A stretch of 64,000 nucleotides of DNA, from NCBI RefSeq assembly GCF_003073045.1, contig NC_037599.1, positions 17,338,055 to 17,402,054 on the forward strand. The letters run 5' to 3'. Both the position numbers and the translations under genes were made by a program. Shown here one piece after another: positions 22,000 to 36,100 of the stretch. Origin of the DNA: Pomacea canaliculata. Its lineage: Eukaryota > Mollusca > Gastropoda > Architaenioglossa > Ampullariidae. Position 1 is the stretch's first letter. The number at the start of each line of letters is the position of its first letter. The notes beneath the pieces were generated by a model that was not told where the DNA came from, ran no database searches, and saw nothing but the letters and a program-made list of their open reading frames with translations.

Positions 22000-24820
22000 T
22001 ACCTCTGATTCTCTTCATTTATGATAAATGTTTTATATTTCACAATTAACATGATTCGGTTATAGTACTGTAAAAAAAAATTAACTGTATCACCATGCAT
22101 TTGCTGCAATACTTAAAATTGCATAGGTATTCCATTATTGTCAAGTAGATCCCCAAATTGTTAATATTATAATTTAACCACTTTAATACTACCGTTAGCG
22201 TACTGCTTTTAGACAAAAATGTATTGAAAAATAATGGCTCGTGTAATAATTCTACAAGTGACGACGGCGATAAATCTATTGCAAAAGTCTGTAAAAATGG
22301 CGAACACATCTTAACAAAATTAATAGATTTCTTTCAGTACTATTTTCTAGAAAGTATCTTCCAAATTGCTGAAAAGTTGAAATCTGTGGATGAATTGGAT
22401 ATAAAAGGCACTTCCACCTTGCATTAAATGTACAAATCTTTCTTACCTTGTCAGAAATGCAGTTTACGTGCGTATGCTAGTGCAGTGTGGTTGAGGAAAA
22501 GTCTGGAAGTCGACGCAAGAGGAGCTAACTCTGGTGAAGATAAAAGACGCAGACGTGTTGAGCGGACATTTTAGTTGTACGTGTGGACGTGTGAGCTAAG
22601 CGAAGAATCTTAATAGAACTCAGCCTTCAAGAAGTAATTCCTTGCTTATAGCCGAAGTAGATTGAAAATCTATTCGTTACTTATTTTAAACTAGTTTCTA
22701 TATATGATTTTTGGCAGTGTTAAAGATTTAATGTGTGGCGAAATCAGTGAATGGATAAAACGTAGTTGGCCAAGATAACTTATGGCGCGACAGAGAGGTG
22801 AGTGGGAAATGAAATGGAACATTATGCATAGAGAATTAATAAAGGTGAATTTGCTATGAATTATTTAGGAGGAAGAAAAAAGAGCTACTGCGACCCAGAT
22901 GTGCAGGACGTCGACGAGAGACGCTGAAACAGTCTGGGAAGATCAACTGTAGATCTAGGTGTCATCATTTATTGACAAAGGCCTCGATCCCCCCAACCCC
23001 GCCAAGACAGCCAACCGACCAGCCCCCAGCTGCCGACAGCGTAGATTACAGAAGTCATTATATATTCATTGGCTCATCAGAAGATTCATGTGCTAAGGTG
23101 TTCCTCCAGCGGACTAACTTCGGCAAATAAGATTCAGGGCAGAAAATACTCCTCTGTTTACACAACATAAGGGGGAAGTAACCCTCGTTTGTTGAAGAAT
23201 TACTTTAAGTGTCGTACCACTGATGCAAATGCAATAACCTACTATATGCTTGGAAATTGAAAAAGTCATTTTGGTTGTCACTTTGGTCTACAGCGATTTT
23301 TCATCTTTAATAGTTATCATAATGTTAAATTCCTCTTTGCCGGCGAAAGGTTCAGATTTGACCCACCCCGCGCAGTGCCGCCTGGGCCGGGTCGTACACA
23401 TCGCTCTGTGAGTATAAATATGAATGAATACATAAGGGAGGTTACTGAAACCTTTAGGAGTTGTTCCACTATTGATTACTTCCCTTTAGCAGCTGGGGTG
23501 GGTGGGTGAACAACAAATCAGGGGTTTCATTATGTTCGAAACTAGGCAAAGATTCTGTGATCAAGCGTCATGTTAAAGTCAGTTACCGGTTACTCAATTC
23601 AACATGGATTTGTACTCAAACAACTGAAAATAAGAATAAAACAGTAATATTTAAATGGTACTTTATGTTTGTTTATATCGTGTAAATATATATTTTTTTA
23701 AAATTTCTAATAGTTGACCGACTTCCCAATTAGTGAATTCTCTGTCGCGTACAGTTACAATGTTTCATTTGATTTTACTACCAGTAATCAAAACCTATTT
23801 TTTTTTTACATTTTACACCACGAAAATGTTTTTAAAATGCTCTTTAGAACGGAGTATCACAGATAATTGTCTACTTTGTAGATTAATGGGTATAAATTAA
23901 AAAAAAAAATACCAGTCAAAATTTTATTGCTGGCATATGCTTCTACTGGTAGCATCGCGCACTTACCCCTATGTACGTTTTGAGTTAATACCATGATCAA
24001 ATGCTTGTATTGAGGAAAATATCAGCATGCAATGATTTATTCGTAGTCACAACTATTAAAATTTTATCGGCTTCGCATCACTTTAAAATTTATTAAAATC
24101 GACATTCTTTCAAGAGTAAATGTCTCCAAGTACAGTCCTTTCATTTTTTAAACTTCATTTTACTGTTTGACAGCGGCCGTGAGATCCCAATCTTGTCTAT
24201 ATAAATTTCTGGTTTCTACAACCCACACCTTCTTTGGAAGGAAACCATGGAAGTGACTCAGAACTTATTAAAAAGTAAATCGCTTTTTATCGAACAAGCC
24301 ATCGCCTGACAGATTGAGTTACTTTGTTCTCCAGTGATTCTTCAGTTTTCTTGTGCAACATCTCTGTTCGTACTTAAGCTTAATAGATGCATGTTGCATT
24401 CTTGTTTTTCTTAAGCTTAACCTGATTTAATCTCCGTCCCTACATAGATTTTAGAGCTTATTCTTTTTGCCAAATCTTTTACACTTTTATTTAACTCACT
24501 ATCCTCAAAGTAGGGAAGAGAGCCTTTAGTTTACTAGTCCTAGAGAAGCAATTACCTATCTCCCCTAGTTCGGCCAATTTGGTCCCAAACAAATTTGTTT
24601 TTTAATTTTAAAATTTGTTTTACTTAATGCTTGAATTGCATTGTCACCGGAAATGAGTAACTGGTGAAAATTCCATACCTCCAGGACCATGGGAAAATTG
24701 AGTACAAAAGTTTCTGGAAGGGTACAGGGGTAGTGAGTTAAATAAAAGTGCCCGTTTGACCCAAAGACCATGTCTTCTTATTTTACTTACTGCCATTACA
24801 AATATTGTTAATGTCAGTTT
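22000..24820. other. Intergenic AT-rich sequence, no gene recognised
   Basis: No supported feature. A GC-rich patch at 23341-23400 has a faint tRNA-SINE look on the minus strand but no clear A box. A 68-codon minus-strand frame at 24565-24771 was not identified. Confidence 0.4.
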
Positions 24821-24825
24821 GTCAA

Positions 24826-26020
24826 CAGGTGATTTCCTATCTTCTTAAGAAGCCCACGCTTAATAATAATAAGAAGTGGGAATTTATAAACAATAAAAAA
24901 TTATAAACGCTTAACAACTACCTCCCAATTTCAAACTTGTCTTTTCTCTCTAAGATAATTGAGAAAGTGATTTTGACTCACCTGTGGCCTTACAGGAACA
25001 CCACCATATCCTTTACGCTCATCGACATTTTACAGTACTGAAACTACTATTAACACATTATCTGCCTTTGACAATGGTGATGACAGCAATACTGTTCTAC
25101 CCTGCCGACTGAGTCTCACTCTGCTGTTAACACCACTGAAGTCTGTATTATTTACTATTATTAATTTTTATCATTACTGGTCTGCGCCGCGAGTGTGATC
25201 TATTTTGGACGTGGTGCTGCGCATTAAAAACACCCATCATTATCATCATCATTATTATTATTAGTGACGTGAACGACTGAACGACACAGAAAAATTGTAA
25301 CTTAATGATGACAAAACAGAGGCCCTCTTCTGCTCTGGAAGAAGAAATCGTACATCATTCATCAGTCCACTCAAGTACGTCAAGGTGGGCGACACCAACA
25401 TCATCATTTTGTAGTCCGTCCGAAATCTAGGATTCCTCGTTATAGCCTTGGATAGCCTCGTTATATCCCTTGTTATAGCAGTCTGTCCGTCGGCCTATCA
25501 TGAGCCCCGTAAGACCAGCGCCATCTGCCATATTCTCTCTTTATGTGCTGCTACCATTCGTGTCTGTACATTTGTTCTATCTCAGCTTCATTGTAACTCC
25601 TTGCTTGCAGGCTGCCCTGTGTACCGTCTTCACAAACTACAGAAAGTACAGAACTCCGTTGCATGTCTGGTGTTTAAAGCTAGGAAACGGGACATGTCAC
25701 TCCTCTCCCACGTTGTCTGCAATGGCTACCCATCTGTTCTTTCATTCAGTAAAAGCCTGTTTTAAATTTCTTGCAAGCTAATGTCTTCGATTTTTCTTAA
25801 CCTCTCTTCCCCTGTACTCCTAGCCAGAGTGCTCTGTTCTTCATCTGATGCTGCTCTATCCCTGTCACCTGAACAGCCACATATGGTCACTGGCTGTACT
25901 CAAAACAGCGGCGCTTTCTTCCCTTCCATATCTGCCATCTACCCACCATCAAATCCTTTACAATCTTTGATTATAGTGCACGTTAAATGCTACAAGAATA
26001 TGAATACTATAAGATGGGTC
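24826..26020 (+). mobile_element. CR1-like non-LTR retrotransposon relic
   Basis: The plus strand carries the CR1 polymerase landmarks LLKKPTL (about 24850), NYLPISNLSFLSKIIEKV (24915-24968), LNDDKTEALFCSGR (about 25302-25343), AICHILSLCAATIRV (about 25525), SQLHCNSLLAGCPVYRLHKL (about 25590-25646) and QNSVACLVFKARKRD. The RT core is interrupted at about 25160-25265 by a segment ending in an ATC/ATT microsatellite. The YADD box is missing, so it is dead. It lies about 1 kb upstream of gene B. Confidence 0.8.
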
Positions 26021-26879
26021 ATAGAACGGTCTCCTGTGTCAATAGCGATGTCCGCGTTGCGCGCAGCGACCCTAGTGGTCTCCTTGCGGCATAGATTTAG
26101 GGGAGATAATTACATAACCGTTATGAAGAAGTTTTCCTTTTCGTCGTTTAGTAAATCACAGTCCAGTAATGTGCGCACCATCATGATGATATTTGTTTAG
26201 TGTACTCGCTGTCTTTGAAGTTTTTCTCGTACATGATTTTTCTGCAAACAACAAACAAAAGGCCTGCATCAGTAGGCGTTAAAAGAATGTTTACATTGAT
26301 CTTGATATTTTTATATGATTATTATTTGTTTGAATGTTATTATTATTAATAACCATGGTAGATCCAGTGGATCACTACTAACTCAAGTGTACTGCTGGTC
26401 AGCCTGACTGGCAAGTACAAATAAATTTCAATGGCACCTTGATGCAAACAGTGCCATTGAGAACATTGGTGCAACTAGTCTGGATCGCCTTCAGCTTTTG
26501 TCCCCAAACTCATATTACTTACTTACTTGTTTACCCAGTGAACTCACAAATGGGTAATAAACATAAAATAAGGGAAATACAAATGGTGACTGACACTAGT
26601 AAACTTCTACAGAAAAGAATTGTGGATGCTTCACATTACCAAACTAAGAGGTACGGACCACAAGCGTTCTGGAGATGTATAAATCTAAAACTTTTGCACT
26701 TGATTAATTACTTCAAAGCAGTTTGCAAATTCACCTTTTTTGTCTCACTTTTTTCCTATCTTATAAGGTCCTTCGTCTTTTCTCTTCCTTTTTTTTTTTC
26801 TCTTCTGTTTATAGTTCGTTATTAGTTTTTATTTTTCTCTGCATTTTTCTTTAGAGGGAAAGACCCGCAGCTGCTTTAG

Positions 26880-27148
26880 TTTGTCAGAAGACAGATATTT
26901 CGATAGAGGTCATAAGTTCAGATGGCGATTTGAAGACAACAGGACTATGCGTCATAGGTCACTTAAAAAAACGTCATTTATGATACAAAGACAAAACAAT
27001 AAATATTGACGTCACAGAATATTAACGCAAGATATCACAGACTGAGAATTGGTACCTGGAGAAAACCTCAGACATTTTGGTATGGAGCAATAGAGATATT
27101 GTAGTGTGGAGTGATGCCAACATTGTATCGAGAGTTGTAATCGACAGA
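26880..27148 (+). promoter_or_regulatory. Conserved upstream region of gene B with palindromic CRE
   Basis: Homologous to the upstream regions of A and C. TGACGTCA lies at 27007-27014, followed by cagaatattaacg. The CRE-to-ATG distance is 142 bp against 118 and 115 in A and C, because of a small extra copy of the tggagcaatagagatattgt stretch. Confidence 0.6.
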
Positions 27149-30100
27149 ATGTTGTTGTTTCTTTTCTTTCCTTTTTGTGTCTTGGGCCAACTCAAAGATC
27201 CTACGAACAGAGCCGAGTATGTTCTCTTTCTACAAAAAGAATACGATGCCGCCGAACGTTGGAATTATCCGTACATAGCAGCGAGCAAAGTCGAAAAGGG
27301 AATCCATGAAAAACATTCCAAATTATTCTTATAGAGACAAACAATAGGCACGCTCTAGAACGCCCCGCAAACAGACTGATATAGCAAGCGGCAGTACTTC
27401 CTGACCGATAGTATCTACCATGTGCGGGTGCTCGCACTACACTCTCTTGACTACCCCCAGCAACTCTTAGTGCTCGGACCTGCATTCAAGAACCAACGTG
27501 TACTTGCTGAACCACCCCAGACGACACAACAGGACCAGACTGTAATGCGCACCTATTCTTGAATACATACCCACTAACACCGTCGAGCTTACCGCCCGCT
27601 TACAACCGTCGATGCAGCCGCCGGGACAAAGCAGCCTTTGTATTGAGACCCCTGCAATTTACCAGTGCGGTGTCGTAAATGGAAGCTTTACGCTCTGTCC
27701 TGTATTCCCACGGGACGCTACTGCAATGAAAACTCGTGACGCGACAGTCTGCCAGTCGAAACCTCCACCGTAAAGATTACAAACAGCTGCTAACATGGCA
27801 GAAAAACTTCCCTCTCACAAAGAAATCGCCGGCCACTATGGCGAGATCACCGATGACACTCGCGACACAAACTTCCGGCCGCTGCACATACTTCTGCAAA
27901 TGCTGCAAGCAACAAAAGTATTATCAGATTACAAAAACCTTCAACAGCACATTGTCACTTGGTACACAAACCGACCAAGCGGCCACGCACCAGAGGGACC
28001 ATATCAACATGGTAAACGGAAGAGGATCTCTATTAACCACTACCTCAGACCGAAGTCCCTCGCTGCCGACAATTTCCAACTCACTAGTAAACACCCTGAC
28101 AGATGACGTCCCATCCATGGCCATCTTATACCATCTCATTACAGCACCGACGACCTTACTCTGACCTGACCCCACAATTTTCGTATCGGCCTACACGCAA
28201 CACAAAACAATAGGATACAAGCCCTAATCAATGGTCCAACTAGCGTCACCGACTACTAGTCTCAGAACTTCCGCTTCGTCACAAAGATGGTCTCCAAGTA
28301 CGCATACAAACAACGTCTACACAGCCACACCATACAACCGTGTGGTCAATGAAGTAGACCACACAACCATTCACTTCCACGCTCGACATTTACAGTACTT
28401 TCACCAAAGCCAGGCGTGACTCGGGCAGATATTTGCCAAACTTTCTAAACCGCAACACTTGTACGGCTTCATCAGATATCATTCTTGGATGGCAAACTGT
28501 CCATTGCACAGTCGACGACAGGCTTTGCATCTCCAGCGACACGACGACACGCAAGTCAGTTCTTCAACGAGCACAAATAACCTATGATAAAAACAGCAGT
28601 CGTTCACAAACCTAACGGCTCACTTGTACTGAAGTGATTACTAACACCATTTGCACCAACTCTACGAATTAAATGCAAAGCATAGGCCATACTTCGAACA
28701 CCGCAACGCCGCAAATCAGAAATGCAACGTGAATCCGGTACTAATGAACATATATAGAACAAGGAGACTAGTAGTGCAGTCCGAATACGCGTCGTGCCAA
28801 AAGGAGGTTCCTACAGGCGGACCTGACTGCTTATAGTAGGAGCCCGGCCGGATCTGTCTGACATCTGTGGGTACGTGCCCAACCTTGGCCAGATCAACGG
28901 GGAACCTCACCTCGCGCGTAAAAGCAACATACATCGACCAGCCAGCCATTTCGTCTAAATTCGACGGTTTTGTATGCGCAGGAACTTACGGAGACTTGCT
29001 TTAAAAGCGACAGTGCTTGAATGCCACATTCAACAAACACACTCAACTTCGGACAAAACCGCCCGAAGCGTGAAGAAAGCTGCAAAAGGGCTTCATGAAC
29101 GAACACAATGCAACACCAAATGACTGAATCGGACGAATTACATGGCACGACTACATGCCAAAGAAACTGCTTGGCGCAGAGTACACAACTGTGATTCCCA
29201 CAACATGGTATTTGCCTCTCAGGGAATGTCATTAATGCGTTATGGCTTCCCACGCGAATGTCGAAGAAAACCTTATCAAGCTTAGCCAAGAGGAACGACG
29301 GACACCAAACTTGTTCAAAGATGCTGGCCAGTGCCTTTTAAAACGACACAACTTGAAACACTGTAACTCCTCAGGGCATCTGCCCAAAAGATTACAAGTC
29401 TTCTAGGGATGGAAGGAAGAGACTGTAAATGTTATTGTGAGCCTGCACGTCACGTGAAAAGTAAAATATACACTCGGCTGTCTTTGGCGCCAGACCAGTA
29501 TCAGTACAACAGATGGAAACTTGCCCGCCGCTGGTGTGAAAAAAACTCACAAGGGCCGGCATACAGTGTACAAACAAACTGTAATTATCCTGCAACGACA
29601 TCCGATGCACTCACTGGCAAAGTCGCTACAGCCAGTGCTTCGCTACCGCAAGTGACATGTATAAGATGCGCTATGCAGCACCTCTTAGGACGAAGAACGC
29701 CGATTTCGGCCCTTCCAGAGAACATTACGGGATAACGTCTGACTGCTCTCGCGAACCGTGGCCGCTGCTGAGAAGAAAAGATCACATCGACCCAGACAGG
29801 AGCGGTGTGACGCGGACCAACACGGCTTGGTGCAAAGCACGACACATAATGTCTGCGACACAGAGTTGGAAGGAGTCTACAGGCACTGCACGACAACGCT
29901 TGTCCCGCTGCAGGCTAAGCAGTACGGCGATCCCCATGTCTCAGGAGTTTTGTGCGAGATTGTCCTACTAATCGGACGACCAACGTTGCAAAGCCAGCCG
30001 AACTGCGGATGCCCATATCAGCGCTGCAAAGCACGCACAATTAGGAACAACTGGACAAGGATTGCATCTAACATTGCGCAGAGCCAGCGTCACGTGCCAC

Positions 30101-33100
30101 TGGATGCCACACCAAGGACAATTCGACGTGATAGCCTGCTGCTGCCGGCTACACTCGTCTCGCAAGGTGCATAACTGGCTGGACATGGCGGGTGCCTGAG
30201 TGTACTACAAGTGTCCAGCTGGAACGCATGGCGTTCAACTGCACTCAGAGACTGCGGACACTGCCTGGACAACAGCACGCAGAGCAGACGACGTGTGATT
30301 GCCGTCACCGGAATGTCCACGAGCAAATGTGTGTCTGGACGCTGGACTGGCAAACACGCAACAAGCAGTGCGCTTCTGGCACATTTGGAGCCAAGTGCGC
30401 GAAAGTTGGAGCTGTGCAAACGGTAGTGAAACGTGCAGCGCTGCCGACGGCCTGTGCACCAGGTCGTGTGCTGCGCATTCCACCGGGGAGGACTGCGAAC
30501 ACGGGTGCGCCAGCGTGCGCGGGCGACTCTTGCCTTCACTGCAAAGGATCGCACGGCCAGTGCTTGCTGCCTCAAGGAGCGTGTCAAGACGGCTGCCAGG
30601 CCGGCTGGTTCGGACGAGAGTGCCGACTTCGGTGCCCGCCAGGAACACACGGAGTGAACTGCTCACGCGACTGCGGTCGCTGCCTGGAGAGGCCTGGTGG
30701 CCCAGGTGCAGGGTGTGACGCGGAGACCGGGTCGTGTGCAGACGCTGGCGTGTGCGAAGCTGGCTGGACGGGAGATAGGTGCGACAAAGCTTGCTCGCCT
30801 GGCACCTATGGTCGTCGATGTTCAGCAGTTTGCGGCGCCTGTGCCAACGCCTCAACGTGCAGCAGCGTCAGCGGAGACTGTCCTGCAGGCTGCCAAAATC
30901 TGCGTCGGGGAACAGATTGTCAAACGCCATGTGCAGCATGCGCGTCGCCGTCTTGCATTGGGTGCAAAGGGTCGTTTGGCCAGTGCCTGTCGCCTGAAGG
31001 AACGTGCCTGCAAGGGTGCACCGCTGGCTGGGCGGGTGCTGAGTGTCGATACAAGTGTCCAGCTGGAACGCATGGCGTCAACTGCACTCGAGACTGCGGA
31101 CACTGCCTGGACAACAGCACGCAGGAGCAGACGACGTGTGATGCCGTCACCGGGGAATGTCCACGAGCAAATGTGTGTCTGGACGGCTGGACTGCAAACA
31201 CTGCAACAAGCAGTGCGCTTCTGCACATTTGGAGCCAAGTGCGCGAAAGTTTGTGGCAGCTGTGCAAACGGTAGTGAAACGTGCAGCGCTGCCGACGGCC
31301 TGTGCACCAGGGGGTGTGCTGCGCATTCCACCGGGAGGACTGCCGAACACGGTGCGCAGCGTGCGCGGCGACTCTTGCCTTCACTGCAAAGGATCGCACG
31401 GCCAGTTGCTTGCTGCCTCAAGGAGCGTGTCAAGACGGCTGCCAGGCCGGCTGGTTCGGGACGAGAGTGCCGACTTCGGTGCCCGCCCAGGAACACACGG
31501 AGTGAACTGCTCACGCGACTGCGGGTCGCCTGCCTGGAGAGGCCTGGTGGCCCAGCAGGTGCAGGGTGTGACGCGGAGACCGGGTCGTGTGCAGACGCTG
31601 GCGTGTGCGAAGCTGGCTGGACGGGAGATAGGGTGCGACAAAGCTGCTCGCCTGGCACCTATGGTCGTCGATGTTACAGCCAGTTTGCGGCGCCGGCGCC
31701 TGTGCCAACGCCTCCAACGTGCAGCAGCGTCAGCGGAGACTGTCCTGCAGGCTGCCAAAATCTGCCGTCGGGGAACAGATTGTCAAAACGCCATGTGCAG
31801 CATGCGCGTCGCCGTCTTGCATTGGGTGCAAAGGGTCGTTTGGCCAGTGCCTGTCGCCTGAAGGAACGTGCCTGCAAGGTGCACCGCTGCTGGCTGCGCG
31901 TGCCGCCTGAGTGTCGATACAAGTGATCCAGCTGACACGCATGCGTCAACTGCACTCGAAGACTGCGGACACTGCCTGGACAACAGCACGCAGGGAGCAG
32001 ACGACGTGTGATGCCGTCACCGGGGAATGTCCACGAGCAAATGTGTGTCTGGACGGCTGGACTGGCAAACACTGCCAACAAGCAGTGCGCTTCTGGGCAC
32101 ATTTGGAGCCAAAGTGCGCGAAAGTTTGTGGCAGCTGTGCAAACGGTAGTGAAACGTGCAGCGCTGCCGACGGCCTGTGCACCAGGGGGTGTGCTGCGCA
32201 TTCCACCGGGGAGGACTGCCGAACACGGTGCGCAGCGTGCGCGGGCGACTCTTGCCTTCACTGCAAAGGATCGCACGGCCAGTGCTTGCTGCCTCAAGGA
32301 GCGTGTCAAGACGGCTGCCAGGCCGGCTGGTTCGGACGAGAGTGCCGACTTCGGTGCCCGCCAGGAACACACGGAGTGAACTGCTCACGCGACTGCGGTC
32401 GCTGCCTGGAGAGGCCTGGTGGCCCAGGTGCAGGGTGTGACGCGGAGACCGGGTCGTGTGCAGACGCTGGCGTGTGCGAAGCTGGCTGGACGGGAGATAG
32501 GTGCGACAAAGCTTGCTCGCCTGGCACCTATGGTCGTTCGATGTTTCAGCAGTTTGCGGCGCCTGTGCCAACGCCTCAACGTGCAGCAGCGTCAGCGGAG
32601 ACTGTCCTGCAGGCTGCCAAAATCTGCGTCGGGGAACAGATTGTCAAACGCCATGTGCAGCATGCGCGTCGCCGTCTTGCATTGGGTGCAAAGGGTCGTT
32701 TGGCCAGTGCCTGTCGCCTGAAGGAACGTGCCTGCAAGGGTGCACCGCTGGCTGGGCGGGTGCTGAGTGTCGATACAAGTGTCCAGCTGGAACGCATGGC
32801 GTCAACTGCACTCGAGACTGCGGACACTGCCTGGACAACAGCACGCAGGAGCAGACGACGTGTGATGCCGTCACCGGGGAATGTCCACGAGCAAATGTGT
32901 GTCTGGACGGCTGGACTGGCAAACACTGCAACAAGCAGTGCGCTTCTGGCACATTTGGAGCCAAGTGCGCGAAAGTTTGTGGCAGCTGTGCAAACGGTAG
33001 TGAAACGTGCAGCGCTGCCGACGGCCTGTGCACCAGGGGGTGTGCTGCGCATTCCACCGGGGAGGACTGCCGAACACGGTGCGCAGCGTGCGCGGGCGAC

Positions 33101-36100
33101 TCTTGCCTTCACTGCAAAGGATCGCACGGCCAGTGCTTGCTGCCTCAAGGAGCGTGTCAAGACGGCTGCCAGGCCGGCTGGTTCGGACGAGAGTGCCGAC
33201 TTCGGTGCCCGCCAGGAACACCGGAGTGAACTGCTCACGCGACTGCGGTCGCTGCCTGGAGAGGCCTGGTGGCCCAGGTGCAGGGTGTGACGCGGAGACC
33301 GGGTCGTGTGCAGACGCTGGCGTGTGCGAAGCTGGCTGGACGGGAGATAGGTGCGACAAAGCTTGCTCGCCTGGCACCTATGGTCGTCGATGTTCAGCAG
33401 TTTGCGGCGCCTGTGCCAACGCCTCAACGTGCAGCAGCGTCAGCGGAGACTGTCCTGCAGGCTGCCAAAATCTGCGTCGGGGAACAGATTGTCAAACGCC
33501 ATGTGCAGCATGCCGTCGCCGTCTTGCATTGGGTGCAAAGGGTCGTTTGGCCAGTGCCTGTCGCCTGAAGAACGTGCAAGGAGTGCACACGCTGGCTGGC
33601 AGCGGGTGCTGAGTGTCGATACAAGTGTCCAGCTGGAACGCATGGCGTCAACTGCACTCGAGACTGCGGACACTGCCTGCGAGACAACAGCACGCAGGAG
33701 CAGACGACGTGTGATCCGTCACCGGGAATGTCCACGAGCAAATGTGTGTCTGGACGGCTGGACTGGCAAAACACTGCAACAAGCAGTGCGCTTCTGGCAC
33801 ATTTGGAGGCCAAGTGCGCGAAAGTTGGCTGTGGGCAGCTGTGCAAACGGTAGTGAAACGTGCAGCGCTGCCGGGCCTGTGCACCAGGGGGTGCTGCGGC
33901 ATTCCACCGGGGAGGACTGCCGAACACGGTGCGCAGCGTGCGCGGGCGACTCTTGCCTTCACTGCAAAGGATCGCACGGCCAGTGCTTGCTGCCTCAAGG
34001 AGCGTGTCAAGACGGCTGCCAGGCCGGCTGGTTCGGACGAGAGTGCCGACTTCGGTGCCCGCCAGGAACACACGGAGTGAACTGCTCACGCGACTGCGGT
34101 CGCTGCCTGGAGAGGCCTGGTGGCCCAGGTGCAGGGTGTGACGCGGAGACCGGGTCGTGTGCAGACGCTGGCGTGTGCGAAGCTGTGGACGGGAGACTAG
34201 GTGCGACAAAGCTTGCTCGCCTGGCACCTATGGTCGTCGAATGTTCAGCAGTTTGCGGCGCCTTGCCAACGCCTCAACGTTGCAGCAGCGTCAGCGGAGA
34301 CTGTCCTGCAGGCTGCCAAAAATCTGCGTCGGAACAGATTGTCAAACGCTATGTGCAGCATGCGCGTCGCCGTCTTGCATTGGGTGCAAAGGGTCGTTTG
34401 GCCAGTGCCTGTCGCCTGAAGGAGGAACGTGCCTGCAAGGGTGCACCGCTGGCTGGGCGGGTGCTGAGTGTCGATACAAGTGTCCAGCTGGAACGCATGC
34501 GTCAACTGCACTCGAGGACTGCGGACACATGCCTGACAACAGCACGCAGGAGCAAGACGACGTGTGATGCCGTCACCGGGAATGTCCACGAGCAAATGTG
34601 TGTCTGGACGCTGGACTGGCAAACACTGCAACAAGCAGTGCGCTTCTGGCACATTTGGAGCCAAGTGCCGAAAGTTTGTGGCAGGCTGCTGCAAACGGTA
34701 GTGAAACGTGCAGCGCTGCCGACGGCCTGTGCCCAGGGGGTGTGCTGCGCATTCCCACCCGGGGAGGACTGCCGAACACGGTGCGCAGCGTGCGCGGGCG
34801 ACTCTTGCCTTCACTGCAAAGGATCGCACGGCCAGTGCTTGCTGCCTCAAGGAGCGTGTCAAGACGGCTGCCAGGCCGGCTGGTTCGGAACGAGAGTGCC
34901 GACTTCGGTGCCCGCCAGGAACACACGGAGTGAACTGCTCACGCGACTGCGGTCGCTGCCTGGAGAGGCCTGGTGGCCCAGGTGCAGGGTGTGACGCGGA
35001 GACCGGGTCGTGTGCAGACGCTGGCGTGTGCGAAGCTGGCTGGACGGGACTAGGTGCGACAAAGCTTGCTCGCCTGGCACTATTTGGTCGTCGATGTTCA
35101 GCAGTTTGCGGCGCCTGTGCAACGCCTCAACGTGCAGCAGCGTCAGCGGAGACTGTCCTGCAGGCTGCCAAAAATCTGCGTCGGGAACAGATTGTCAAAC
35201 GCCATGTGCAGCATGCGCGTCGCCGTCTTGCATTGGGTGCAAAGGGTCGTTTGGCCAGTGCCTGTCGCCTGAAGGAACGTGCCTGCAAGGGTGCACCGCT
35301 GGCTGGGCGGGTGCTGAGTGTCGATACAAGTGTCCAGCTGGAACGCATGGCGTCAACTGCACTCGAGACTGCGGACACTGCCTGGACAACAGCACGCAGG
35401 AGCAGACGACGTGTGATGCCGTCACCGGGGAATGTCCACGAGCAAATGTGTGTCTGGACGGCTGGACTGGCAAACACTGCAACAAGCAGTGCGCTTCTGG
35501 CACATTTGGAGCCAAGTGCGCGAAAGTTTGTGGCAGCTGTGCAAACGGTAGTGAAACGTGCAGCGCTGCCGACGGCCTGTGCACCAGGGGGTGTGCTGCG
35601 CATTCCACCGGGGAGGACTGCCGAACACGGTGCGCAGCGTGCCGCTTGGCGACTCTTGCCTTCACTGCAAAGATCGCACGGCCAGTGCTTGCTGCCTCAA
35701 GATAGCGTGTCAAGACGGCTGCCAGGCCGGCTGGTTCGGACGAGAGTGCCCGACTTCGTGCCCGCAGAACACACGGAGTGAACTGCTCACGCGACTGCGT
35801 CGCTGCCTGAGAGCCTGGTGGCCCAGGTGCAGGGTGTGACGCGGAGACCGGGTCGTGTGCAGACGCTGGCGTGTGCGAAAGCTGGCTGGACGGGAATAGG
35901 TGCGACAAAGCTTGCTCGCCTGGCACCTATGTCGTCGATGTTCAGCAGTTTGCGGCGCCTTGCCAACGCCCAACGTGCAGCAGCGTCAGCGGAGACTGTC
36001 CTGCAGGCTGCCAAAATCTGCGTCGGGGAACAGATTGTCAAACGCCATGTGCAGCATGCGCGTCGCCGTCTTGCATTGGGTGCAAAGGGTCGTTTGGCCA

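Noticed and set aside
23341..23405. Possible tRNA-derived SINE or tRNA gene (also at 5245-5340, with a ggtcgagtcc B-box-like motif)
   Set aside because: Only a B-box-like motif is visible. No A box at the right distance, no cloverleaf and no terminator run could be made out.
24565..24771. 68-codon minus-strand open frame before the CR1 relic
   Set aside because: It looks protein-like in composition but matches nothing I can name and has no supporting neighbours.
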